IMG/VR virus record: IMGVR_UViG_3300021964_000012
Location: 64,001 to 128,000 of that record
From: a virus
Length of the DNA: 64,000 nucleotides
Reading direction: 5' to 3' (one strand)
Position numbers and translations under genes: made by a program. Shown here piece by piece: positions 40,362 to 48,906 of the stretch. The stretch's first letter is position 1. Each line of letters opens with the position of its first letter. Below the pieces are notes generated by a model. The model did not search any database. It had not been told where the DNA came from and saw only the letters and a list, made by a program, of their open reading frames with translations.

Positions 40362-43021
40362 TATTCAAACTCAAATAGTGTGTTAAATGTGTTGGTGGTA
40401 TCTGTTTCGCTTGCTAGATCCCAGTCAAGAACACCAAGCAAATTGCTTATTTTTTGATCCACAACTGTTGCTTCCATCAGGGCATTATCAAAAGGTAGTT
40501 CTTTGAACCATTGTGGCAAGTGCATCTCATCTGTTGGATAACCAATTGATGTCCAGTTAAGTGGATTGGATTTTAGTTTGCAAACAATAGTTTTCATTCC
40601 GTCTACAATACTTTGACTGTAGTTGTCTGAATTCATCTTCTTCATGTTATTCCAGTTAAGTGCAGCTCTAACATGTCCAGGCATGTTTGCACGACCTTCT
40701 TGTTCTTCACGTTTGCCATACATTGTGAGATTATTAACACGTTTAGGAGATCCTTTTTCCCAAGCAGGGCGTTCTTTGAAGTCAATCTTAAATGCTTTGA
40801 TCATGTCGATTATTTCCTGACGTTCAGCACCAGCAAGAACTCTTGTTAATAGTGTCATCAAGAAGTCCTGTATCACCTTAGGAGTATCACTGCGTTTCAA
40901 GTCCAAACCCATTGCTTTAATCTTACCTTGTTTTCCTGCAACATCAAGACGTTTACCTTCGTTGTCAAAGATATTAATTGCATAACGTTTCTTTGTGATG
41001 AACAAGCCTCTATCAGCAATACTTTCTCTACCACCTTTGATAATAAGTCCGTTTTCTCTTGGCACATGAAATGCCTGTTCCATAAATGCAGGCCAACTGT
41101 CGTTCAGTTGATCACTTATAGCATCATAAAGTTGTATACAAATTTCTTTGTTCCATTCCATGTTGCCTGCATCAATGTCTTTCTTAAGTATTGGATATGC
41201 ACTGAAATATACACTATCTGTATCACCATATATTACTGCATCACCAACATGATCATACTTTCCAGTGATTGCTTCATTAACAAATGCATCCATATGATAT
41301 GCAATACTTCTGCCAGTGAGTGTGGTTGATTGTCCTATGCGTTTGTCAAAGAATCTACAACCTGGATTGAGAATAGCACCATATAAACTGTTCAAGTTAA
41401 TCTTCTTAACCAACTGTCTCTTGTCCAAAAATTCTATTTCTGCTGGGTCAGTTGCTTGTCTAAGATTTGCTTGTATCTCTTGTCTCTCTCTATACCAACG
41501 TGCAAGTAAGCCAGGAACAATACCTTCTTTTTCATATGTAAAAATAGTACCATTTGCACTCAGCATCCAAGGTTGGTTGCTATCAAAGATCAGTTTCCAA
41601 ATCTCTGCGGCACTGTGTACACTTTCTTCGCCGTTTTCCCAGTCAATGGTAATCTCTGTGCCACGTTCTTGTTTCATAACCGCAGTGTATTCTAGTGTGC
41701 CAAACAATCCTTCCCACGCCATAGCAAATGAACTTTTGTTGTTCATCTTGTTCTTGATATAGTTGTCGGTCATTATAGGTCGCAGTTGTCCTACAATGGT
41801 TTCGCCGGCCATGTTCAGAGCTCTAATAGCACTTGGATACAAACTGTTGATGTCTATAGCACCTATCCATTCATGTATACCTTTTTTAGGATATGCAACA
41901 TATGCACCTGCCGCCGCAGTATCTTCATCAGTGAGCCTTTGACGTCTGTTTGGAACAACTAAGCCTTGTTCGTGTGCTTCGTTAATGATTGCTTGTTCTG
42001 TAACTGCTACTGCACCCATTGTTGTTTGTAGTAGCACAGTATTTGCATGTGCTAGTTCATTTGCAAGTGCTAGGAAACGCAGTTTCTTATCCAGTTTATC
42101 TAGCAGTGCAGTATCTTGTCTAGAATACTCTATAAACGTTTCAAAGTTCTGATTGTACAGTTGATCTAATGTGCCTTCATAAGCAGTTTTCTTCTCATCA
42201 AGTTCATGTTCGCCAATGGCATCCAAACTATAACTGTGACGCTCTTCGTATGTGTATTTTCTGTACAGTTGCATATAGTCCATATGTACTCTGCCAATGG
42301 TATCAAATGTGATATTCTCTGATCCAAAACGTTCAAATGTACGTTTCTTTGGCAGTTGACTCCATAGACAAAAACGTCTAGTGTCATCTTTGCTCAGTAT
42401 CCTTGCAGTTCTATTAACAAGATAAGGTATATCATAACCTTCACTGTTCCAACCACTGATTACATCAGCATCTTCAATTAGGTCTAAAAATGTTGTGAGC
42501 AAGTCTTCTTCACGTTCAAGCAATATTGTGTTCGGAAACTTACTGCATATCTCTTGAGCTGTCTCCCAGCTCAGTGTCTTGGGAGGAAGTACTAGTGTTA
42601 TTAATTGTTCCATCCATTGTAAGTATACACTTATAGCAGTGACTGGATTAAATGGATCGGCAACACTACTGTATCCTCGCACAGGATCAAAATCAGTTTC
42701 AATATCAAAAAAAGCAGTTTGCAATGTTGGTGCGTTTTGATCTTTGTAGTTCTCTTCAAAACATCTAAACACAGGATTGATATCAGATTCAAATATATCT
42801 TTACCTGATTGCATTCTAAGTTCCTTACGAAACTCTTTGTTGTTACGTGTTGAAAATCTACTTACAGGTTTACCATAGATACTTTTGTATTTGCCTCTAG
42901 GATCTGCATAATAGAAACAATACGATGCAGGATACTCACGGTACTCTCTTTTGCCATCTACACGTTCTACAACGTGTATGCGATCTTTTTCTCTGTCAAA
43001 TAGTGCATCAACATAGCTCAT
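40361..43021 (-). CDS. gp43: DNA polymerase family B, T4 gp43-type
   Basis: 886 residues, as in T4 (898). The ATG at 43021 overlaps the SGNH stop as TAATG; a longer start would reach into that gene. 3'-5' exonuclease: FFDIETDF, SGWNSEGYDIPYL and YSRQDTALLDKL. Polymerase: AIDINSLYPSAIRALN (motif A), KKINLNSLYGA (motif B), VIYGDTDSVYFS (motif C). The last residues TFNTLFEFE look like the clamp-binding tail of RB69/T4 polymerase. Main replicative polymerase. Confidence 0.96.
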   Translation of the reverse strand: MSYVDALFDREKDRIHVVERVDGKREYREYPASYCFYYADPRGKYKSIYGKPVSRFSTRNNKEFRKELRMQSGKDIFESDINPVFRCFEENYKDQNAPTLQTAFFDIETDFDPVRGYSSVADPFNPVTAISVYLQWMEQLITLVLPPKTLSWETAQEICSKFPNTILLEREEDLLTTFLDLIEDADVISGWNSEGYDIPYLVNRTARILSKDDTRRFCLWSQLPKKRTFERFGSENITFDTIGRVHMDYMQLYRKYTYEERHSYSLDAIGEHELDEKKTAYEGTLDQLYNQNFETFIEYSRQDTALLDKLDKKLRFLALANELAHANTVLLQTTMGAVAVTEQAIINEAHEQGLVVPNRRQRLTDEDTAAAGAYVAYPKKGIHEWIGAIDINSLYPSAIRALNMAGETIVGQLRPIMTDNYIKNKMNNKSSFAMAWEGLFGTLEYTAVMKQERGTEITIDWENGEESVHSAAEIWKLIFDSNQPWMLSANGTIFTYEKEGIVPGLLARWYRERQEIQANLRQATDPAEIEFLDKRQLVKKINLNSLYGAILNPGCRFFDKRIGQSTTLTGRSIAYHMDAFVNEAITGKYDHVGDAVIYGDTDSVYFSAYPILKKDIDAGNMEWNKEICIQLYDAISDQLNDSWPAFMEQAFHVPRENGLIIKGGRESIADRGLFITKKRYAINIFDNEGKRLDVAGKQGKIKAMGLDLKRSDTPKVIQDFLMTLLTRVLAGAERQEIIDMIKAFKIDFKERPAWEKGSPKRVNNLTMYGKREEQEGRANMPGHVRAALNWNNMKKMNSDNYSQSIVDGMKTIVCKLKSNPLNWTSIGYPTDEMHLPQWFKELPFDNALMEATVVDQKISNLLGVLDWDLASETDTTNTFNTLFEFE

Positions 43022-43815
43022 TATTTGTTTAGTCCATTCGTACAGTAAGGTATTAGTATTTCTTGTGTCCAAGCAAGATCTCCATCAGGTGAAGGATGGA
43101 AGTCGTCATCAGATATAAGCATTCTTTTTACACAAAAACTATATATGTCTTGCATTGGGTCCATAATAGCAGTATAAGTCTCTTTGATTGAATCTGGTAA
43201 AAATTTTACAATATTAAAATTTTCACTGCGATTAGGAACAGATGGATCTAAAAAATCAACAAATATTGACCGATAACCACTAGCATCAAGATATTTTTTC
43301 AATTGTATTTTCCAAATTGCATTTTCAACCGCTCTTGATTCAAAACTCTTGTATTTGTGTATGTCTCGATAACCCCACCAATTTAATGTTATATCGCCTT
43401 CACGACTTGCACCTCCAGTTGATCCATGACACACATTATCTGTATAATTATAAACAAAATTTGCATTTTTGTCAACTGCGTCGGCTGAAAAAATTGCATC
43501 TTCACGATCATGTCCAGACCACATAACTACTACCATAGTCTGATCTGGTGATAATTTAGAGTTTTCTAATCCCCATACTATACTTTTTGAAATGAAATTA
43601 TTGCCAGCACCAGGCATAGCACAAGAATAGACTTCATTGAATCCTGCAAGATCTCTAAAGTAGTATGGCCAACTAACAGGAACTTGGGTAGGATTAGTGT
43701 AGGTAAAACTACATCCACCTACCACAAGATTTTCAAAACCAAGATCTATAACTTGATCAAATTGTTTTGATACTTTCTGTGTTTGCATAGACTGTATATG
43801 GATAACACGATCCAT
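43021..43815 (-). CDS. SGNH/GDSL-like hydrolase, GCSF subtype
   Basis: 264 residues. VGGCSFTYTNP (block I with Cys in place of Asp before Ser), SCAMPGAGNNFI (block II/III), a VVVMWSGHDRED strand, and DDDFHPSPDGDLAW (Asp-x-x-His, block V). The last site is complete, so it may be an active esterase despite the altered block I. It sits in the replication operon between dsbA and polymerase, and TAATG couples it to gp43. Substrate unknown. Confidence 0.68.
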   Translation of the reverse strand: MDRVIHIQSMQTQKVSKQFDQVIDLGFENLVVGGCSFTYTNPTQVPVSWPYYFRDLAGFNEVYSCAMPGAGNNFISKSIVWGLENSKLSPDQTMVVVMWSGHDREDAIFSADAVDKNANFVYNYTDNVCHGSTGGASREGDITLNWWGYRDIHKYKSFESRAVENAIWKIQLKKYLDASGYRSIFVDFLDPSVPNRSENFNIVKFLPDSIKETYTAIMDPMQDIYSFCVKRMLISDDDFHPSPDGDLAWTQEILIPYCTNGLNK

Positions 43816-43818
43816 ATA

Positions 43819-44076
43819 CTATAAAGTCCTGCCTGCAGTTGTAAGTAGCTCATCTAGTACTTCTTGGTCTTCTTTTTCAGCAGTGTAACTAGCCTTGTGG
43901 GCAATACGTATTGCTTTTTTAAGCACACTAGGCTTAATCTGTAGTTCTTCAGCAATGCTTTTTACTGTATCATTTAGTCCTTCGTTCAGTGCGTCTACTT
44001 CGCTCATTACACCCATACCTTCGTTGATAATCTGTGTAATTTTTGCTTTCTGTTCTGAGTCAAATTGGGTTGTCAT
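43819..44076 (-). CDS. dsbA: DsbA-like late transcription / dsDNA-binding protein
   Basis: 85 residues, helical and charged. ITQIINEGMGVMSEVDAL then EELQIKPSVLKKAIRIAHKASY and a C-terminal LDELLTTAG match the small T4 DsbA family (double-stranded DNA binding, enhances late-promoter use), especially the IKPSVLxxAIxxxxK core. No relation to the disulfide oxidoreductase of the same name. First gene of the replication operon, with its own promoter and GGAG site. Confidence 0.65.
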   Translation of the reverse strand: MTTQFDSEQKAKITQIINEGMGVMSEVDALNEGLNDTVKSIAEELQIKPSVLKKAIRIAHKASYTAEKEDQEVLDELLTTAGRTL

Positions 44077-44100
44077 GTAAATACTCCTTATAATCTACAC

Positions 44101-44129
44101 ATTGTATACTAAACGTTGACGGATGTCAA
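44101..44129 (-). promoter_or_regulatory. Sigma70-type promoter for the replication operon
   Basis: Minus strand TTGACA (44124-44129), 17 bases, TACAAT (44101-44106), about 24 bases before the dsbA start. It appears to drive dsbA, SGNH, gp43, methyltransferase, gp45, sulfotransferase and dpdA, as no other strong box was found within that run. Confidence 0.8.
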
Positions 44130-44131
44130 GT

Positions 44132-45259
44132 TTATTTTTCTAAATTTAGTATCTGAAATATAGTTTCTAAACTTTGTTCGTCCTTTAACAGTATGTTCTC
44201 ATCAGCAAATAGAATTTGCTGTCCGCTTTTGATGCTTTGTTCAAACAACTGTTTTGTTTTTTCTAGTGTACCTGAAAATGCATGTATGCTAGGCACTACT
44301 AGTCCGCTTATGTTTTTTCTTTCTACAAAATCTTGTAGTTTAGGCATCCAAGTACAACCCCAATATTCGTTACTCCATTCAACTACATCAAGTTTGAGAG
44401 AACGTGCTTTGCCTAATAAAAATTCACGTATGATAAAGTGTGGAGTCTCGCCTATGTATGTACTGTTTTGATCTACAAATACTACCCAAGGACCACTTGC
44501 AAGATCAGCAGGATCTAGTTTGCTATAATGTCCTTGCATTCTGTAAAAACTACCTGCACGTCTTGGCCCAAGATCATGTCCTATCAGGGCATAACGTGCA
44601 TCAAAACTTACTCTAGTGATATCGGTTTCGTTGTTTATGTTTCCATGCACATGGCCTTGATTAAACAACCATGCTTGTCCTACATCAATTTCAACAGGAA
44701 AACATTTTTCAATGCTAAGTCTTTGTATTTCATTCAATGGCAATTGTTCGTTGTGTATGCGATTCATTATTTCTATACTATCATTCCAACTTACAACTTG
44801 CATGGTGTTTGTACCCCATGTTTTGGTAAGTGGTATCCATACTGTGCCCATGTGATTATTGTAGCCTGTCCAATAGCCTGTATGAAATGCAAGTAATCTT
44901 CCAAGTGCATCCTGATTAGGAACAACAAAACGTATGCCACTGGTTGATTGTATTAGGTAATCTTTACCATCTACAAGATCACTTACATAGTCTGCAAAGA
45001 AACTGTCAAGTCTTGTGCTAAATTCTTTACTGTTTGTAAAAAGTTCAAGGTGTTTTCTTAAATCAATAAACTCTGTGGTTTTAAAATACTTGTGAATTTG
45101 TGTAAGGTCAGGTAGCTCTGGCTTTAGTTCACGCACTGCATTAAAAAAATATTCTGTCCAATTGTGTTTATCTTTGTCGTAATCAAGTATCTTGTTATCC
45201 CAACGTTCATCAATTTCCCAATTGTAACTTTCTAATACATTTTCAATTCTTGCTGGCAT
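44132..45259 (-). CDS. Fe(II)/2OG oxygenase fused to an LIC12192-like domain
   Basis: 375 residues. N-terminal two thirds: GYNNHMGTVWIPLTKTW and GQAWLFNQGHVHGNINNETDITRVSFD (His and Arg), a 2OG-oxygenase-like cupin. C-terminal third: GPWVVFVDQNSTYIGETPHF, EYWGCTWMPKLQDFV, SGLVVPSIHAFSG and SGQQILFADENILL, resembling the small protein LIC12192 of 'sporadic carbohydrate clusters'. In those clusters the oxygenase and the LIC12192 protein are separate genes; here they appear fused. It is next to a radical SAM gene, as in such clusters. Family names are from memory. Confidence 0.6.
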   Translation of the reverse strand: MPARIENVLESYNWEIDERWDNKILDYDKDKHNWTEYFFNAVRELKPELPDLTQIHKYFKTTEFIDLRKHLELFTNSKEFSTRLDSFFADYVSDLVDGKDYLIQSTSGIRFVVPNQDALGRLLAFHTGYWTGYNNHMGTVWIPLTKTWGTNTMQVVSWNDSIEIMNRIHNEQLPLNEIQRLSIEKCFPVEIDVGQAWLFNQGHVHGNINNETDITRVSFDARYALIGHDLGPRRAGSFYRMQGHYSKLDPADLASGPWVVFVDQNSTYIGETPHFIIREFLLGKARSLKLDVVEWSNEYWGCTWMPKLQDFVERKNISGLVVPSIHAFSGTLEKTKQLFEQSIKSGQQILFADENILLKDEQSLETIFQILNLEK

Positions 45260-45261
45260 GT

Positions 45262-46329
45262 TTACTCCTTATACTCTACTTCTAAATTTTGTTCACCAAT
45301 CAAATTAAACTTATCGCCACACATCACACCACAACGTTCTAGTTTGCTTCCGTTTGTCCAACTACGTTTTATGTTATCAAACCAAGGTCCTTCTACTATT
45401 TCTTGTAGTTTTCCATGAAACACATTTGTGCGTGGTAAACCTCCACTCTGTTGCATTAGTTTTTTTATTAAAATTTGATCAGCGGTACCGTCAACTTCTG
45501 GACCATATAGTCTGTCATGTAGCCAACCACACGGAAATACAAAGCCGTCAGCACCAATGTAAATCTCTTTGATATTTAACGCATTACAACTTATACACGC
45601 AGTTTTTACGTATTCACCGATGCTACCAGTTGGAAGTTTGTCATAGTTACTGTTGCGGTACTTTGGATCGCTTGGTGGATATATAATATAGTCTACTAAA
45701 TTTTTTTTATTGTAAACTGTTACTTTACTTTCGTACTCGTGTTTGCGATTCAAGAACCTACCAGTACGTTTTGCACTGAACTTTTTAAAACCCATTTTCT
45801 TACTTAATCGTTCTGCAGCATCTACTTGATCTTGATTGTGATCAAAAACAATGTAATCCCAATATGCAACACCACCGCCTGCAATAAAAGTACTAGCATT
45901 ATCCATTACTTTATCCCATAGTACATTTCTACGATATATGTGATTTGTATCTTCTAGTCCGTCAATACCAAATGCAATAAAATCTACATAAGGTGCTACT
46001 TCTACGTATGTTTTATTCTTGCCTATCCCGCCATTGGTATGGATACCAATTTTAACCTCTGGCAAGATAGATTTTATATGTTGCACTATCTGCGTGATAT
46101 AATAGTTGCTAAACGGATCACCGTATGTACCGCAAAAATACACTTGCTCTAAACTTGTAAATTGTTCTAAAGGAATACTTTCCTTGAACTCTGTAAGTGT
46201 CCAGTTCTTCAATGGAAGTGTTGTTAGTGTTTTGCCGCCAAAAAAATTACGTGGACATTGTGGACATGCCGCATTACATAAGTTTGTAATTTCAAGTTGT
46301 AAACTCTTTACATCAGAAAGTTTTATCAT
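45262..46329 (-). CDS. Radical SAM protein with C-terminal SPASM-like cysteines
   Basis: 355 residues. EITNLCNAACPQCPRN near 13-28 (CxxxCxxC), YFCGTYGDPFSNY (in place of GGEP), then a C-terminal cysteine group: TACISCNALNIKEIY, GFVFPCGWLHDR and LERCGVMCGDKF, which suits auxiliary clusters of a SPASM or twitch domain. Probably modifies a sugar or peptide. Flanked by the oxygenase fusion and an SDR with overlapping ends, so it belongs to the same pathway. Confidence 0.82.
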   Translation of the reverse strand: MIKLSDVKSLQLEITNLCNAACPQCPRNFFGGKTLTTLPLKNWTLTEFKESIPLEQFTSLEQVYFCGTYGDPFSNYYITQIVQHIKSILPEVKIGIHTNGGIGKNKTYVEVAPYVDFIAFGIDGLEDTNHIYRRNVLWDKVMDNASTFIAGGGVAYWDYIVFDHNQDQVDAAERLSKKMGFKKFSAKRTGRFLNRKHEYESKVTVYNKKNLVDYIIYPPSDPKYRNSNYDKLPTGSIGEYVKTACISCNALNIKEIYIGADGFVFPCGWLHDRLYGPEVDGTADQILIKKLMQQSGGLPRTNVFHGKLQEIVEGPWFDNIKRSWTNGSKLERCGVMCGDKFNLIGEQNLEVEYKE

Positions 46330-46871
46330 CTTATTACAGCAATTTGTGTATAACGTTTATCGATACAGTCTTTTACGACATCTACAACTCTTTCAATGGG
46401 CATTCCGCCTGACCAATTGTTCATTTTACTGTTAAACTTACCTACCTCAAACGTTGAAACAACGTTACGTGCTTCGTGTACTATTTTTCTGTTATATAAT
46501 TTACCAAACTTACTTAGACAGTTTTTGCTTAGGTTGTAGAAGAATTTATTATCTTTGATGCCTGGATAACTGCTCCAGTAAGAGCCTGTACTTGAAAAGT
46601 TAATAATGTGTGCACCTTGTAATTTTTTATAAAATAAATCAGTGATATAAACCATACTTGTAAAGTTTACGGTCAATTGATCCCAAGCATCATCAACCTG
46701 TGGCCCAAGTGCAAAAGTGTTTATAACAACATCTGGCGTAAAATCCTTTACAATCCGTTTACATTCATAACGGCTACTGAAATCATACTCAGGCTTTCCA
46801 ACTACAACGGTATCTGGTAAGGCACTTTCTAATTTCTTTGCTATTGTGCTTTTTCCTAGTATTAGTATCAT
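46326..46871 (-). CDS. Short-chain dehydrogenase-like protein
   Basis: 181 residues. N-terminal MILILGKSTIAKKLESALP as nucleotide-binding turn (glycine-poor), VVINTFALGPQVDDAW, NFSSTGSYWSS (Ser) and FYNLSKNCLSKF (YxxxK). Catalytic residues of SDRs are in place, but the fold is short. Distant paralogue of the gene at 19095, which also follows a radical SAM gene. Likely a sugar or sugar-nucleotide oxidoreductase. ATGA overlap with the next gene. Confidence 0.62.
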   Translation of the reverse strand: MILILGKSTIAKKLESALPDTVVVGKPEYDFSSRYECKRIVKDFTPDVVINTFALGPQVDDAWDQLTVNFTSMVYITDLFYKKLQGAHIINFSSTGSYWSSYPGIKDNKFFYNLSKNCLSKFGKLYNRKIVHEARNVVSTFEVGKFNSKMNNWSGGMPIERVVDVVKDCIDKRYTQIAVIR

Positions 46872-47938
46872 GATAGCTCTGCAATAACTTTATTTGCACT
46901 TTGTTCGTTTGCTTTTTTACAAAGGTTGCCAAAGTCTTCGCTGATGATATATTCACGATTATGTTCGCTCGATTCCTTTGTATAATGCAATAATTCATCA
47001 ATGGTATAAATGTTTATAGTTTTACAAAGCTCAACAATTTTTTCAAGTCGACTTAGGTTACCAGGATCACGATCAAAGGACAAGTCTAAAGGACCGTAAT
47101 CAAACATAAAGCCAAGTTGTTGCAATTGATTGTACACATCAAATTGACTAACAGGAATAAAAGCAGTTTCTCCTAATAAACATTTTAGTGTCTTTTCACT
47201 AAGGTGTGGCCCTGCCCTAGTGTATTTTCCATAATCATCTATCATGTAACTGTAGTGATAGCTCTCTAAACAGAAATGCAGTGCCGCATCTGTTAATGCT
47301 ATGCTAAATGGATTACTGTTATATCTTTGTTTGTTGATAGAAAAATTATCAAGTAAAATTGTATTACCTTCGTACTTTTGTCTAAAAATTTCAGTCAGTT
47401 CATCTAGTATAGGATAACCAGTTTCCTGATACCAGTTTACATTCTTTGGTTCAATCCAATTGTTTAGTTTTACAAGACTGTTATCTTCAATTAATTCCAT
47501 AATAGCAGTAAAAATAATTAATTTGCTTTGGGTGACTCTATTATTAATAGCACTCACTTTATACTTTTGTTGCTTCTCTGGCATCGTAGGAAAAAGTTCA
47601 TTTATTTGTTGTAATTGATAGTGCCAACTATGAAAGGTATAAAAGTCTACATTTGGTAGTTGATCAAAATTATCGTAAGGCAGACCATCATTGATTATAA
47701 TTATACGACCGTCGATGTTTTTTGCTTGCTCTCTAATCCATTCCCAATGGAATCGTTCCATATGATAAGACAGTATGTAATTATCATAACCTTTAGGCAA
47801 ATCAGGATCAAATCCTCGCAACCATAAGCCAAAGAAGTTATTGCCCGGAAGATCATGCAACCAATCTAGTTCATTCCATGCTAACCTATCAGGAAGAGTG
47901 CCAAAAATTCGAGGTGGTGCAAGATCGTCGTTAATCAT
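46868..47938 (-). CDS. Divergent 'EKTF' family glycosyltransferase-like protein
   Basis: 356 residues. The C-terminal third has PHLSEKTLKCLLGETAFIPVS followed by LQQLGFMFDYGPLDLSFDRD, the same E-K-T / P loop / LGF-D-S-D arrangement as the genes at 1-900 and 1641. The N-terminal half (GRIIIINDGLPYD, FYTFHSWHYQ) could be the acceptor domain. Sugar transfer is inferred. It has a structured 100-base leader upstream, unlike its neighbours, which overlap. Confidence 0.55.
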   Translation of the reverse strand: MINDDLAPPRIFGTLPDRLAWNELDWLHDLPGNNFFGLWLRGFDPDLPKGYDNYILSYHMERFHWEWIREQAKNIDGRIIIINDGLPYDNFDQLPNVDFYTFHSWHYQLQQINELFPTMPEKQQKYKVSAINNRVTQSKLIIFTAIMELIEDNSLVKLNNWIEPKNVNWYQETGYPILDELTEIFRQKYEGNTILLDNFSINKQRYNSNPFSIALTDAALHFCLESYHYSYMIDDYGKYTRAGPHLSEKTLKCLLGETAFIPVSQFDVYNQLQQLGFMFDYGPLDLSFDRDPGNLSRLEKIVELCKTINIYTIDELLHYTKESSEHNREYIISEDFGNLCKKANEQSANKVIAELS

Positions 47939-48040
47939 ATTGATACTTATGGAACGTTATTATGGCACTTTAAAAACCGGGGTAGCGATATCTCGGTTCT
48001 AGGGCAGGTCCCTCCCTAGCCTTTTGGATCGGTCCTAAGG
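47939..48040 (-). ncRNA. Structured leader or small RNA candidate
   Basis: 102 bases without a gene, GC-richer than the surroundings. On the minus strand, stems can form between AGCCTT and AAGGCT, between CTAGGG and CCCTAG (9-base loop AGGGACCTG), and between AACCG and CGGTT just before a run of T. Three stems in a row, ending in a T-run before the gene at 47938, suit an attenuator, terminator or cis-regulatory RNA. No match to a riboswitch I know. Confidence 0.4.
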
Positions 48041-48148
48041 CTATCCTATGCAAGTGCTTAAAAACTGTAGCATTTGACTGTTACGTGCCACATAAGGCAA
48101 CGACAGTACAGTAAGTATGCCCAACACATACCACATTGCATAAATCAT
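48041..48148 (-). CDS. Very small membrane protein (35 residues)
   Basis: The ATG overlaps the upstream stop as ATGA. It encodes 35 residues, one hydrophobic helix (MIYAMWYVLGILTVLSLPYV) and a polar end RNSQMLQFLSTCIG. Coupled start, clean stop and a membrane helix argue for a real gene. It could be a small regulator of a membrane complex. No family known. Confidence 0.5.
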   Translation of the reverse strand: MIYAMWYVLGILTVLSLPYVARNSQMLQFLSTCIG

Positions 48149-48906
48149 TGTTGATACTCCATTGTAACATGCCATGCTGTTCCATCACGAAATTCATCTC
48201 TAGAAAACTGACTGTGAGCAATATGTTCTAGCATTTCTTGCCTATCAAAGTTGGTTTTATTTTGCCACAGTTGCACTGCACTTTCTCCTAGTATTTCTAC
48301 AGGCTTGCCCAAGCAAAGAGCTTCCACTGCCGCCATACTATGATGCGTAATAACTTTTTTAGATTTTCGTATCAACGGCAAAATATCTTTGTACCTTTGT
48401 TGTCTACTTGCTCTTCCGACTGGTTTGTCTCTAACCAAACAGTATATATCCAAATTATGATAGTGTTCTAAAGTTTCTTGTCTCCAGGTTTCATAATCTT
48501 TGCCAAACCAGGAGAACAACTTGTTTGGTAAAGGCATTACCAATAGATTATAATCACCATCTGTATTCCAATCTTCGTATCTATCATCTAGTTCAAGTGT
48601 GTGTATTCTACTTTTACCAAACTGACCTAGCCTTGTGTTCTGCAGACTGTTACGACTAATACGATAGTACCATGGTTTTTTATAGTTGTGATTGCCAATA
48701 TAGCCATTGTCGATATAAAAAAAGTCTAAATTGTATTTGCGTATTGATTCTTGCAGGTATATTTCAAATGGGGCACTAGTAATTAGAACACGATCAGGAT
48801 CAATGTCATCAGCACTGCTGACGATTTTACAATCATAATTTTTGATTAGATACGGAAAAAGTTGCTCACGTATGCGTAAAGATTCACTTGGTATCTGTAT
48901 TTTCAT
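48145..48906 (-). CDS. Capsule-type glycosyltransferase-like protein
   Basis: 253 residues. VITHHSMAAVEALCLGKPVEIL near 195 matches the donor-site block of capsule and LPS transferases (SxxxxEALxxGxPV), and a C-terminal IAHSQFSRDEFRDGTAW is typical of a phage subfamily. The first half has FFYIDNGYIGNH and VLITSAPFE. The N-terminal Rossmann domain looks reduced. Overlaps the GT25-like gene upstream by 23 bases. Confidence 0.62.
   Translation of the reverse strand: MKIQIPSESLRIREQLFPYLIKNYDCKIVSSADDIDPDRVLITSAPFEIYLQESIRKYNLDFFYIDNGYIGNHNYKKPWYYRISRNSLQNTRLGQFGKSRIHTLELDDRYEDWNTDGDYNLLVMPLPNKLFSWFGKDYETWRQETLEHYHNLDIYCLVRDKPVGRASRQQRYKDILPLIRKSKKVITHHSMAAVEALCLGKPVEILGESAVQLWQNKTNFDRQEMLEHIAHSQFSRDEFRDGTAWHVTMEYQQ

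Noticed and set aside
47939-48040. tRNA or preQ1 riboswitch
   Set aside because: No cloverleaf with a T-arm GGTTCRA, and the preQ1 pseudoknot tail is not present; only generic stems can be drawn.
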